Below are positions 45,907 to 54,679 of a stretch of 64,000 bases of DNA, piece after piece (positions within the stretch are counted from its first letter, which is position 1; the number at the start of each line of letters is the position of its first letter). The stretch is taken from NCBI GenBank assembly GCA_942493245.1, contig OW818685.1:5704001-5768000 (forward strand), written 5' to 3'. A model generated the notes under the pieces. That model was not told the DNA's origin. It was given only the letters and a program-made list of their open reading frames with translations, and searched no databases. The position numbers and the translations under genes were made by a program. The stretch is from DAOPYU01 sp942493245. Lineage in GTDB: Bacteria; Sumerlaeota; Sumerlaeia; UBA8349.

Positions 45907-47367
45907 TCAGGCGTTCGCGGCGGGCGGGGGCGGCGGGGTGTCACCCGGCTTGGGCTGCGGCGCCGGGCTTTCCGGAGCCTTCATATCCGCCGGATTTCCC
46001 TGCGGCGCCACGGGCGGCTGACCCGGCTGGTGGCTCATCGGACCCTCCGGACGCGCATTCTGAATCCCCTGAGACCGCCAGGCGTTTCCCCCACGCATCG
46101 GCCGGTCCTGTTGCGGACCAAACCCTTCTCCACCCTGTGGGCCAAATCCTTCACCGCGTTGCGGACCGAAACCCTCACGCGGCCCCCGGCCCAATCCGGC
46201 TTCCTGACGGGGAGCAAACCCTTCACCGCGCTGCGGACCGAACCCTTCGTTGGCACGTTGGCCGCGACCACGCCCTTCACGACCCCATCCGGCTTCCGGC
46301 CGCGGACCACTCCTCTGCATCTGTTCCGGCGCCCTGTCCATTACAGGAGCCGGACCTTCCGGCTGCGAACCTGCCCACGCGCCGCCACGAGGCGCAAAAC
46401 CCTCAGCGCCACGGGGCGCAACACCGGCTCCACCACGGAAACCCATGCCATTCCGCGGACCCCGGCCAAACCCCGCGCCGCGTCCCGGCCCAAAGCCTTC
46501 ACCCTGTTGCGGACCGAACCCCTCACGCGGGCCAGGCCCCTGCGGACCCGGGTTCATTGTGGGCGCCGGACCTTCCGGACGCGCATCCCGGAGTCCCTGA
46601 GGCTGCCAGGCGTTTCCCCGGCGCATTGGTCTGTCTTGTTGCGGACCGAAGCCTTCACCCCCACGGAAGCCCTGACGGCCCTGCGTTCCACGGTCCAACC
46701 CTTCTCCACTACGCGGACCCCGACGCGGACCAATGCCTTCGCCGCGCTGCGGACCGAACCCTTCTCCACCACGCTGACCCCGGCGGCCCTGTTCTTCACG
46801 GCCAAACCCTTCACCGCCACGCGGGCCACGTCCCCGCTCTTCGCGGTTGAAACCGGCTTGCGGCCCCGGACCGAATCCCTGCCCCCGACGCGGTCCAAAC
46901 CCCTCACCGCGCTGCGGACCGAACCCTTCTCCACCGCGCTGACCCCGGCGGCCCTGTTCTTCACGGCCAAACCCTTCACCGCCACGCGGGCCACGGCCCC
47001 GCTCTTCGCGGTCGAAACCGGCTTGCGGCCCCGGACCGAATCCCTGCCCCCGACGCGGTCCAAGCCCCTCACCGCGCTGCGGACCGAACCCTTCTCCACC
47101 GCGCTGACCACGCCGTCCCTGATCTTCGCGCACAAACCCTTCGCCACCACGGAAGCCCCGACGGCCCTGTTCTTCACGGCCAAACCCTTCACCACCACGC
47201 GGGCCACGGCCCCGCTCTTCGCGGTCAAATCCCACTGCCTGTCCTGGGCCTCTTCCCGGCCCTTGCGGACCCGCTTGCGGAGCGGCGCTCGCCAGTGTGG
47301 GCGCCAGAGTGGTCAGTCCCACTCCCAGTCCCAGAATCATGATCGCATGTTTAAATGGGCGTCTCAT
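45907..47367 (-). CDS. secreted Gly/Arg-rich low-complexity repeat protein
   Basis: 486 residues. A clean signal peptide (IMILGLGVGLTTLAPTLASA-A) is followed by dozens of short units such as GPRGGEGFG, REEQGRRG, GPQRGEGFGPRRG and PQQDRPMRGGNAW, ending in a Pro-rich tail (PAPQPKPGDTPPPPPAANA). It is probably intrinsically disordered and polycationic/polyampholyte outside the membrane; a matrix, nucleic-acid- or polysaccharide-binding role is only a guess. AAGGA lies nine bases before the ATG. The repeats are also DNA repeats, so copy number may vary. A 513-codon plus-strand frame across it exists only because the repeat codons lack stops in that frame. Confidence 0.78.
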   Translation of the reverse strand: MRRPFKHAIMILGLGVGLTTLAPTLASAAPQAGPQGPGRGPGQAVGFDREERGRGPRGGEGFGREEQGRRGFRGGEGFVREDQGRRGQRGGEGFGPQRGEGLGPRRGQGFGPGPQAGFDREERGRGPRGGEGFGREEQGRRGQRGGEGFGPQRGEGFGPRRGQGFGPGPQAGFNREERGRGPRGGEGFGREEQGRRGQRGGEGFGPQRGEGIGPRRGPRSGEGLDRGTQGRQGFRGGEGFGPQQDRPMRRGNAWQPQGLRDARPEGPAPTMNPGPQGPGPREGFGPQQGEGFGPGRGAGFGRGPRNGMGFRGGAGVAPRGAEGFAPRGGAWAGSQPEGPAPVMDRAPEQMQRSGPRPEAGWGREGRGRGQRANEGFGPQRGEGFAPRQEAGLGRGPREGFGPQRGEGFGPQGGEGFGPQQDRPMRGGNAWRSQGIQNARPEGPMSHQPGQPPVAPQGNPADMKAPESPAPQPKPGDTPPPPPAANA

Positions 47368-47975
47368 CGTCGTATTTCCTTTCGTTTCGTTCCCGTTTCC
47401 ATCAGGCGCTCAGGCACCCACAGGCTTTCTTCTGGCAATCTGCATTGCATGGGCTGTGCCAACTCGCAGTTGACGCAAAATCAGGCCTTTATGCGAAAAC
47501 AGCCCACACCCCCTCTGCAAAACGGTGTCAGTTGCCCCCTTGTTGTGCGCATCTTTTGCATACGGGCGTGAGATCTCCCGGAGGAACGTGACACAAAACC
47601 GCAGAATACTCGTGAGGACTTGGCGCAGCGAAACCGCAACCAAAAGAGAAAACCGCGAGAATAGCGGCCTTCGCGTTTTGTGAAGACAGCGCCCTCCTGG
47701 GATCGCCAATCTCCCGATTGGCGCGGTTGCGGCTTCGCTGCGCCAGGTGTTCCGCGGATTTCCAGGGTTTCATCAAAAGCCAATCGAACCGCCCGGAAGA
47801 CCAAATCAAGCAAAAGACACTTTGTTTTCTCCGTTTTCAGATTGCGCATGGTTCTTGCTCTCCATTCGGTTCCAGGCGTATGCTGTATCGGTCTGGTACT
47901 TTCCACATGAGAGAGATTGCTTCCGGCATTGGAAACGGTGGAGACGCCGGAAGAATTCTCCGAAGGAGTCGAAAA
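47368..47975. other. intergenic region with inverted repeat element
   Basis: About 600 bases without a convincing gene. TGGCGCAGCGAAACCGCAAC (from 47621) and GTTGCGGCTTCGCTGCGCCA (to 47745) are inverted copies with one mismatch. Between them lies the CGCCAATC/GATTGGCG palindrome (47704-47723). The same GCGGCT.CGCTGCGCCAGG word recurs at 50770-50790 and 51792-51812. Confidence 0.5.
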
Positions 47976-48881
47976 ATGCGAATTGTTCTATCCCTTTTCC
48001 TTATTTGTGTGCTGAGCATTGGCGTACAGGCCCAACAACCCGACCTGGCGTCGGTCCTGATGCGCTCGACCTGCCTGATTACCGATGCCGAAGCGAAAGG
48101 CGCACCCACAACGGGGGGGACCGGCTTTATCGTGGCCCGTCCCGCCAAGTTCAACGCCAATCGCAACCTGCGGGTGCTGGTGACGGCCAATTCGGTGCTC
48201 GAGTCCATCAAGAGCGATACCGCGACGCTGCACGGCCGCCGGGCCCGGAACACGTCTTTTGAACTGGCTCCGGCGAATCTGACGATTCGCGCCGAGGGAA
48301 AGGAACTCTGGACCCGGCACGAAGGCCATCCCGGTATTGCGCTGTTGGTTTTCGAACTGCCGGCCCGGATGGACGAGGGCGGGCTGGTCGCGGATCAGTT
48401 CCTGACCGACGAGGTCCTGAAGGCCTGTGAAATCCAGCCGGGTGAAACTTTCGCCTCGCTCGGGTTCCCCCAGTTCTCCTCGGCCAACGCGTTCGAGTTT
48501 CCCCTCCTGCGCACCGGCAGTCTGGCCAGCTACCCGGTCTCGCGCGACGAAGGGGGCGCGACGTGCCTGCTCAATCTCGAGGTTCTGCCCGGCAGCGCCG
48601 GAAGTCCCGTGTATCTCCGCAAGGACAACCCGGTGTATGGCGGCACGGTTCACCCCGGAACGCTCGAGGGGGTCCTGGGGATGGTGGTCGAGCCGGCCGC
48701 TTCGGCCAGTGGAGGCGCGCCCCTCAAGATGGCCGTGGTGGTCCACGCCTCGATTCTCAAGGAAGCCCTGGATGCTCTCCCCGAGCCGAAACCGCAAACG
48801 CGGAGCATCCGCCAGTTGAAGGAAATGAAAGAAATGCGCGACAAGCAGAAAGAGGAGGCGGCCCAGAAAGCCCAGGAGTGA
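47976..48881 (+). CDS. exported trypsin-fold protein lacking the catalytic triad
   Basis: 301 residues with a signal peptide (VQA-Q at 19-20). The fold markers of a trypsin-like serine protease are present (GGTGFIV at ~47-53, VTANSVLE at 69-76, GIALLVFELP at 120-129, PGSAGSPVY at 205-213). However, the three catalytic positions appear changed: His to S73 (VTAxH becomes VTANS), Asp to G120 (DIALL becomes GIALL) and Ser to A208 (GxSGxP becomes GSAGSP). If the alignment is right, this is a pseudoprotease, perhaps a periplasmic binder or scaffold. The C-terminus is a charged helix (RQLKEMKEMRDKQKEEAAQK). AAGGAG lies seven bases before ATG 47976. Confidence 0.75.
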   Translation: MRIVLSLFLICVLSIGVQAQQPDLASVLMRSTCLITDAEAKGAPTTGGTGFIVARPAKFNANRNLRVLVTANSVLESIKSDTATLHGRRARNTSFELAPANLTIRAEGKELWTRHEGHPGIALLVFELPARMDEGGLVADQFLTDEVLKACEIQPGETFASLGFPQFSSANAFEFPLLRTGSLASYPVSRDEGGATCLLNLEVLPGSAGSPVYLRKDNPVYGGTVHPGTLEGVLGMVVEPAASASGGAPLKMAVVVHASILKEALDALPEPKPQTRSIRQLKEMKEMRDKQKEEAAQKAQE

Positions 48882-48926
48882 AACGGAGGCCGAGGATAAG
48901 CGCTCTCGGCGCGCTCCTCTGTTGTT

Positions 48927-50135
48927 TTAAGGTTGATCGGGTCTTTTGCCGGCGTCTTCTTTCCGGTATTCTCCCGGGGTCTTTCCGGTCGCCTTCTTGA
49001 AAAAGACGCTCAGGTATTCCGGGTGCTCGAACCCGGTCGCGCCGGCAATGCGTTCGAGTTTCCAGTCGGTCTCGGCCAGCAGCTGCTGAATGCGTTTGAG
49101 CCGCACCCGATGGATTTCTTCCTGCGGAGAACGCCCGAGGTACTTGCGGAAACGCCGCTCCACGACCGACCGGGCCATCGGCATCTGCCGCAGCACCTCC
49201 CCGACTGAAAGCCCTTCACAGGCGTGTTCGCGGATGTACCCGACCGCCCGGGCGATCTGAAGATCCTCGATGGCCAGCGCATCCGACGATTGGCGGGCCA
49301 CCACCCCCAGCGGGGGAATACTCTGCTCGACCGGATTCACGTCCGCGCCTCGCAACCACCCGTCCAGAAGCGCCGCCGCCTCGTATCCGATCCGTTCGGC
49401 GTTGGGCACCACGCTCGACAGCGGGGGACAACAGAGTTCGCAAAACGGCTCGGAGTTGTCCACCCCGACGACGGCGATCTCGTCCGGCACTGACGCCTTG
49501 ATCTGGGCGCAGGCGTCCAGCACATGTTGACCGCGCACGTCGTTGCACGCCATCACCCCCAGAGGACGCGGCAACGTCTGCAACCATTGGGCGATGCGGT
49601 CGCGCTCTGTCTGCCACGGGTGGGTGCGCAGGTCGCTCCAGCGTGTCTCGTAAACGCCACACAGAGCCCCGCGTTCCCCGGCGGCCCTGGCAAATCCCTC
49701 CTGACGCTCGGTGGACCAGAGTTCTCCCGAGAACCCGCAGAAGGCCAGGTTACGGAAACCCCGCTCCAGCAGATGTTCCGCGCCCAGCACCCCGATCGCC
49801 CGCATGTCCGATCCGATATGCGGAAACCCGAGACCGTGATGCAGGTCGTTCAGATCCACGACCGGAATCCGGCGTTTCGCCAGAATCCGGGCCAGAGGCG
49901 GAGTCAACGGGCGGCAGATGATCCCGTCCCCTTTCCAATCCGCCAGCCAGTCCGGCGGGGGCGCGCCCAGTTCCCGCTCTTCGAGGTAGATGGACCACGG
50001 CTCCTCGTTGCGCAGGTACCGCGCGATGCCGCGCAGGATCTCCCGCCCATACACCACCGCCGTCTCCACAATCAAAGCCACATGGGGCCGCGCGGGGAAC
50101 GGTTTCGGCGCAGGCGCCTGTCCGGACTTGCTCAC
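48927..50135 (-). CDS. XylR-like AraC-family regulator with sugar-binding domain
   Basis: About 402 residues. The N-terminal ~280 residues are a LacI/periplasmic-binding-type domain (VALIVETAVVYGREILRGIARYL, split: VALIVETAVVYGREIL then RGIARYL; FPHIGSDMRAIGVLGAEHL; DEIAVVGVDNSEPFCE). The last ~100 are an AraC HTH pair (GLSVGEVLRQMPMARSVVER; RLKRIQQLLAETDW; GFEHPEYLSVFFKKATGKTP). This is the architecture of E. coli XylR, which activates xylose genes on ligand binding. GTG 50135 has AGGGGGA upstream; GTG 50168 is an alternative. It is not beside a sugar gene here; the ABC operon at 0.4-6 kb and the rhamnosidase are candidate targets. Confidence 0.85.
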   Translation of the reverse strand: MSKSGQAPAPKPFPARPHVALIVETAVVYGREILRGIARYLRNEEPWSIYLEERELGAPPPDWLADWKGDGIICRPLTPPLARILAKRRIPVVDLNDLHHGLGFPHIGSDMRAIGVLGAEHLLERGFRNLAFCGFSGELWSTERQEGFARAAGERGALCGVYETRWSDLRTHPWQTERDRIAQWLQTLPRPLGVMACNDVRGQHVLDACAQIKASVPDEIAVVGVDNSEPFCELCCPPLSSVVPNAERIGYEAAALLDGWLRGADVNPVEQSIPPLGVVARQSSDALAIEDLQIARAVGYIREHACEGLSVGEVLRQMPMARSVVERRFRKYLGRSPQEEIHRVRLKRIQQLLAETDWKLERIAGATGFEHPEYLSVFFKKATGKTPGEYRKEDAGKRPDQP

Positions 50136-51015
50136 GACCCGTCCCCCTTTCTTTCCCCATCTTCCCACATCTTCTTACACAGTCGTTTTCTCCCGGTGGT
50201 CTCCGATCATTCAGACCCTTTCGAATGTAGGCTCTTGAACCCGGCAACGCAACCGGATTTCCGAACAGAAGAGAATCACGCAAAGACGCAAGGAAGCAAA
50301 GACCCCCTTTCACTTCCCGGTCGTGGATCTGGATGGTGTGCCTTTGAAAGCAACCACAGATAAACACGGATGAACCTGGCGCAGCAAAGCCGCAACCAAA
50401 ACCAATTTAACGCAAAGTCGCGAAGACGCAGAGTCGCAGAGATTCAGTATTTCGCAAGACCGTTGAAATTTTCCCTATATTTGTTATCGAGGTTTGTACC
50501 CCGTTCCCTCTCCATTCACGCTTCTCTGCGTCCTTGTGTTACAGAAAAATCGTCGCGGCTTGCGCAGATTCTGCAAGATAGTAGTACAGATAGACGAAAA
50601 TGGCGCGGTATCTGTGTTCATCTGTGTCTATCTGTGGTTTCAAAAGGCGGTTCTCCGCGCCCCTGCGTCTCTGCGCGATTATTTCTTTTCATCCCCTTCT
50701 CTCGGGTTTTCGTGTATCTTCAGAGCATCAGACCGTTCGACTGGGCGGACACACAGGTCCGCCCCTACGCGATGGGTTGCGGCTCCGCTGCGCCAGGTTC
50801 ATGTGCCTATCTGTGGTTTTAAAAAAGCGATTCACCGCGCCGCCGCGTCTATGTGTGATCCTGTTTTTCAGGTCGTTCCCGGTCAGGCATTGCGCTTGGG
50901 ATTTCCCCCCGATTTCCCTTGTCGGGTGGGCGGGTTTTTGAGAGAGTGGGGACAGGTGCGAAGCAGAAATTAAAATCGGGAATCGGTGAACGTTGTTCCT
51001 GAGAGAGAGTGCTAC
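50136..51015. repeat. long intergenic repeat array, left part
   Basis: No gene is seen. It contains AACCACAGATAAACACGGATG (about 50350) and a segment 50588-50947 made of TATCTGTGTTCATCTGTGTC, GGCGGTTCTCCGCGCCCCTG, GGGTTTTCGTGTATCTTCAG, GACCGTTCGACTGGGCGG and GGTTGCGGCTCCGCTGCGCC words. The same words follow in the same order at 51590-52060, on the other side of a small membrane protein gene. Short frames (e.g. 50494-50973) are translations of the repeat. Confidence 0.6.
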
Positions 51016-51516
51016 ATGACAGACGGCAACAAACCCGAAAACAAAAAGATGAAGCGATGCAACTTCTGCATCGCAGCCGTTGTGGTGATCTCTGTCTTGA
51101 TATGGTTATATCAGTTGGTTTTAATGCCTATTGCTATAGTCTCTGCACCCACCATCCCCTCTGGAAATATAGACGAAGCCTCCGAATGGGAAGGTTCATT
51201 TGATATGGAATCCTCTCCACTATGGCCCCTTCCTGATTGTATGGCAAAAAAATATGAGCAAAGAACAGGAAAAGCCACAACTATTTTTTTCCAAATCAAT
51301 TTTACTGAAATCAGATCCATACCAAATAAAAACTACAATGGGGAATATCCGCCAGCACGCTGGTTTGTTTTCGCCCAATCGAAAATTTCGCTCCGGTGGA
51401 TACCTGTTATCATCGGTCTTGTGCTGAATATTGCCCTTGTTGCCGGTCTTTTGCGGCTTCGCAGGCGCATTCGGAACCAGTTAGAGCAAGAACCCACGGA
51501 ACACCCCCAGGAATAG
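51016..51516 (+). CDS. small two-helix membrane protein, unknown
   Basis: 166 residues. One membrane helix near residues 15-40 (IAAVVVISVLIWLYQLVLMP) and one near 130-150 (IPVIIGLVLNIALVAGLL) enclose a ~90-residue external loop; the tail is Arg-rich (RLRRRIRNQLEQE). It is noticeably richer in A/T than the surroundings and is flanked by direct copies of the same repeat cluster, so it may have been inserted or carried with the repeats. ATG 51016 has GAGAGAGAG upstream. No family recognised. Confidence 0.6.
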   Translation: MTDGNKPENKKMKRCNFCIAAVVVISVLIWLYQLVLMPIAIVSAPTIPSGNIDEASEWEGSFDMESSPLWPLPDCMAKKYEQRTGKATTIFFQINFTEIRSIPNKNYNGEYPPARWFVFAQSKISLRWIPVIIGLVLNIALVAGLLRLRRRIRNQLEQEPTEHPQE

Positions 51517-52125
51517 ATCTCGGAGATTTTACATTTCATTTGCCAGTCGTGGGTCCGGGGTGGCGTTCGTGCTGCAACCACAGATAGACACGGATGAACA
51601 CAGATAGACGCAAATGGCGCGGTATCTGTGTTCATCTGTGTCTATCTGTGGTTGCAAAAGGCGGTTCTTCGCGTCCCCGCGTCTCTGTGCGATTATTTTT
51701 TCATCCCCGTTCTCTCGGGTTTTCGTGTATCTTCGGGGCATCAGACCGTTCGACTGGGCGGACACACAGGTTCGCCCCTACGCGATGGGTTGCGGCTCCG
51801 CTGCGCCAGGTTCATGTGCCTATCTGTGGTTTCAAAAGGCGGTTCTCCGCGTCCCTGCGTCTCTGCGCGATTATTTCTTTACATCCCCGTTCTCTCGGGT
51901 TTTCGTGTATCTTCAGGGCATCAGACCGTTCGACTGGGCGGACACACAGGTCCGCCCCTACGGATGGGTTGCGGCTCCGCGCGATCCTGTTTCTCGGGCC
52001 GTTCCCGGTCAGGCATTGCGTCCGGGTTTTCCCCCGATTTCCCTTGTCGGGTCGGTGGATTTTTGCGATGCTGAGGGCAGCGTGTTTTACCGCTTGAATG
52101 CTGGTTATCCGGAGGTCTTTTTCTG
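51517..52125. repeat. repeat array, right part, two tandem ~180-bp units
   Basis: After a perfect hairpin of CACAGATAGAC / GTCTATCTGTG type at about 51579-51651, two near-identical units follow at about 51652-51830 and 51830-52010. Each has GGCGGTTCT.CGCGTCCC, TCGGGTTTTCGTGTATCTTC, GACCGTTCGACTGGGCGG and GGTTGCGGCTCCGC. The second is truncated and joined to TCCCGGTCAGGCATTGCG, also at 50880-50900. No gene. Confidence 0.65.
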
Positions 52126-52533
52126 ATGGTGGACAAGATTGATATCGTGTGTTCGACAGCCCCGGCGGCCATCGGCCCCTACTCGCAGGCGATCAAGGTC
52201 GGCAATATGTTGTACATTTCGGGCCAGATCCCCGTGGACCCCTCGACCGGACAGATCGAGACGCCCGACATTGACGGGCAAACCCGGCAGGTACTCGAAA
52301 ACCTCAAGGCGATTCTCGAGTTTTCGGGCGGTTCGATGGCCTCGATCATCAAGACGACGGTCTATCTGACGAGCCTGCTCGACTTTCAGGTCATGAACGA
52401 AGCCTACGCGGAGTACTTCCCCTTCCGTCCGCCGGCACGGGCGACGGTCGAGGTGGCCCGGCTGCCCAAGGACTCGCTGGTCGAGATCGAGGCCATCGCC
52501 GTTCTGCCCGGCGCCGAACCCACCGGAATATAA
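52126..52533 (+). CDS. RidA/YjgF/Rid family protein
   Basis: 135 residues. It is a trimeric cytoplasmic enimine/imine deaminase family that clears reactive intermediates from PLP enzymes. Typical segments are AAIGPYSQAIKVGNMLYISGQ (first part IGPYSQAI), GSMASIIKTTVYLTSL and RPPARATVEVARLPKDSLVEIEAIA; the Arg in the PPARATVEV segment is the conserved ligand-binding arginine. GGAGG lies ten bases before the ATG. Its stop overlaps an ATG of the next frame (TAATG). Confidence 0.94.
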   Translation: MVDKIDIVCSTAPAAIGPYSQAIKVGNMLYISGQIPVDPSTGQIETPDIDGQTRQVLENLKAILEFSGGSMASIIKTTVYLTSLLDFQVMNEAYAEYFPFRPPARATVEVARLPKDSLVEIEAIAVLPGAEPTGI

Positions 52534-52559
52534 TGCGGGGAGGGGAAGGAACGCGCGCC

Positions 52560-54443
52560 ATGACTCCATCCGATGAAGTGTGTCTGACCATTCAGCCAGA
52601 CGGTCAGGTTCTGACCGTTCCCGCTGGATCGGCTCTGGCCGATGCGCTACGCGAAGCGGGGATTCCGTTCGCGTACCCGTGCGGCGGGGCGCGTGTGTGT
52701 GGCCGTTGCCGGGTCGAGTTCCGCGAAGGCGCGCCTTCGCCCCTGCCGGACGAGGAGCGTCACCTGTCGCGCGACGAGATCCGCCGCGGCGTCCGCCTGG
52801 CCTGTTGCAGCACGCTGGACACCGACGCTGAAGTCTATTGCGCGGGTGTGGAAGCCTTCCATACCGAACATATCCTGACGCAGGGCGTCCGGACCGATGT
52901 GGTGGTCGCGCCGGAGGTCACCCGTCATTGCGGTTTCCTCCCGTCCTCGACACTCGAAGCGCCCTGCTGCGACTGGGATCGTGTGCTCCACGTCCTGCCC
53001 GAGGAGATGCGCGCCACCGCGCACCCGACGGTCGAGACCCTGCGCGCTCTGCCGTCCATCGTTTCGCGGGCCGAGCGCCAGCGCCAGCCGGTCACCGTTA
53101 CCCTGTGCCGGAACCGGATGATTCTGGCCGAATGTGGGGACACTCTTGCCGAGCATTGGGGCGTGGCGCTGGACGTGGGAACGACCACCCTCTCGGCGGT
53201 CCTGATCAACCTGAACGATGGAACCGAGGCGGCCCAGGCCGGGTGCCTGAACCCCCAGCGCGTGTGGGGCGACGACCTGATCTCGCGCATCCGCGCCGTT
53301 CAGGACAGTCCGGGCGAACTCGAAGCGCTTCACCATCGCGTGATCGAGGCAGCCAACGGCCTGATCGCCCGCCTGTGCCGGGAGCGGCGCATCGAGCCGC
53401 TCCACGTGAACGCGGTGGCGGTGGCGGGCAACACGGCCATGACGCACCTGTTCCTGCGGGTGGACCCGACGTCGCTGGGCCAGGCCCCGTTCGCCGGGGT
53501 GTTGCGGGGCGGGGCGCGCCTCGAGGCGTGCGACCTGGCGCTGGCCGTACACCCTCACGCGCCGGTCTATCTCTTGCCCTGCATCGGCGGGTTTGTCGGG
53601 GGGGACATTTCCGCGGGCATCCTGGTCACCCGTCTTCCCGACCAGAAGGGGGTCAGCGTTCAGGTGGACATTGGCACGAATGGAGAAGTGGTGGTGGCGC
53701 GCAACGGAGAACTGTGCTCGACCTCGAGCGCGGCGGGACCGTCGTTTGAGGGGGGGAAGATCAGCGCCGGGACCATCGCCGCCGCCGGGGCCATCCACGG
53801 TTTCGTGTTCGACGGCGAGGATCTGGTCCCCCAGATTCTGAACGAGGTCGAACCCACGGGCATCTGCGGAAGCGGGTTGATCGAATTTTTCGCCCGCGCC
53901 GTGGAAACGGGCCTTCTGGGAATGAATGGTCGAATTTCCAAGCCCGGCAGCCCCGAAGCCCAGGCTTTGCCGCCCCGTTTGGCCGCGCGCCTCGAGTTGG
54001 ACGAATCGGGCGCGCCCCAGATTTTTCTGGCGCAGGGAACGGACGGACGCCGCTTTTACATGACTCAGGCCGACGTGCGCGAGTTCCAGCTGGCCAAGGG
54101 CGCCGTCCAGACGGCCATCTGCATGGTTCTGAGCGAGATGAAAATTGCCCTGAACCAGATAGACCGCTTCCTGGTGGCGGGCGCGTTTGGCAACCACCTG
54201 AACGTGCGCGACGCGATGACCATCGGCCTGTTGCCCGAGTTGGACCCGGAGAAGGTGTTTTTCGTGGGCAATTCCTCGATGGAAGGCGCCCGATGCGTCC
54301 TCCTCAACCCCTACGAACGCCAGCGGGCCGAGCAGATCGCCGTCCACACGCGTTCGGTGGAACTGGCCACCCGTCCCGAATTTCAGGAGCGTTTCGCGCT
54401 CTCGATGTTCCTAAGCCCGGCGGTGGAATTTGGAAGCCTTTAG
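52560..54443 (+). CDS. RACE-type 2Fe-2S ferredoxin / ASKHA (DUF4445) corrinoid reactivator
   Basis: A 627-residue cytoplasmic protein. The N-terminal ferredoxin domain has the C-x5-C-x2-C cluster motif (C41, C47, C50) plus C82. The rest is a linker and an ASKHA ATPase of the DUF4445 family, with the phosphate loop WGVALDVGTTTLSAVL, then VDIGTNGEVVV, GAGAIAG-like segments (GTIAAAGAIHGF) and GAFGNHLNVRDAMTIGLLP. Such proteins reductively reactivate Co(II) corrinoid of methyltransferases in an ATP-dependent way. No corrinoid protein or methyltransferase is visible nearby. ATG 52560 has GGAAGGAA upstream; ATG 52533, overlapping the RidA stop, is an alternative. Confidence 0.88.
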   Translation: MTPSDEVCLTIQPDGQVLTVPAGSALADALREAGIPFAYPCGGARVCGRCRVEFREGAPSPLPDEERHLSRDEIRRGVRLACCSTLDTDAEVYCAGVEAFHTEHILTQGVRTDVVVAPEVTRHCGFLPSSTLEAPCCDWDRVLHVLPEEMRATAHPTVETLRALPSIVSRAERQRQPVTVTLCRNRMILAECGDTLAEHWGVALDVGTTTLSAVLINLNDGTEAAQAGCLNPQRVWGDDLISRIRAVQDSPGELEALHHRVIEAANGLIARLCRERRIEPLHVNAVAVAGNTAMTHLFLRVDPTSLGQAPFAGVLRGGARLEACDLALAVHPHAPVYLLPCIGGFVGGDISAGILVTRLPDQKGVSVQVDIGTNGEVVVARNGELCSTSSAAGPSFEGGKISAGTIAAAGAIHGFVFDGEDLVPQILNEVEPTGICGSGLIEFFARAVETGLLGMNGRISKPGSPEAQALPPRLAARLELDESGAPQIFLAQGTDGRRFYMTQADVREFQLAKGAVQTAICMVLSEMKIALNQIDRFLVAGAFGNHLNVRDAMTIGLLPELDPEKVFFVGNSSMEGARCVLLNPYERQRAEQIAVHTRSVELATRPEFQERFALSMFLSPAVEFGSL

Positions 54444-54480
54444 CCATCTGTCGCTTCCTCGATGAGAGGTTCCCAGTCCG

Positions 54481-54551
54481 TAGGGGCGGGTTTGAAACCC
54501 GCCCGGCAGACGCTCCGGATTGGGAAAGGGCGGGTTTCAAACCCGCCCCTA
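54481..54551. repeat. pair of inverted palindromes GGGCGGGTTT
   Basis: TAGGGGCGGGTTTGAAACCC (from 54481, 24 bases in all) is an exact inverse of 54528-54551, and each unit is itself a palindrome (GGGCGGGTTT/AAACCCGCCC). A third, mutated unit is at 55367-55386. A known type of REP-like intergenic palindrome; no gene. Confidence 0.7.
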
Positions 54552-54679
54552 CAGAAAATTTGGGTTCGGAAAACCCCGAACAGAGAAGGGCTAAAGATAC
54601 TGGATCTTTGAGCGTCGGAACGGACCATCTATTCGGGTAACACAACTATTTTCTGACTTCTGAAACGGATCGGGACACT

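Noticed and set aside
45907..47367. Possible CRISPR array from regular repeats
   Set aside because: The repeats are in frame, of variable length and without unique spacers; they encode Gly/Arg units.
46030..47571. 513-codon plus-strand frame over the Gly/Arg repeat gene
   Set aside because: The minus-strand frame has a good ribosome site and a signal peptide; this frame is open only because of the repeat codons.
50494..52126. Several plus-strand frames of 75-170 codons in the repeat arrays
   Set aside because: They share translated repeat words (such as DRSTGRTHRSAPTRW) in more than one frame, so they reflect repeated DNA and not proteins.
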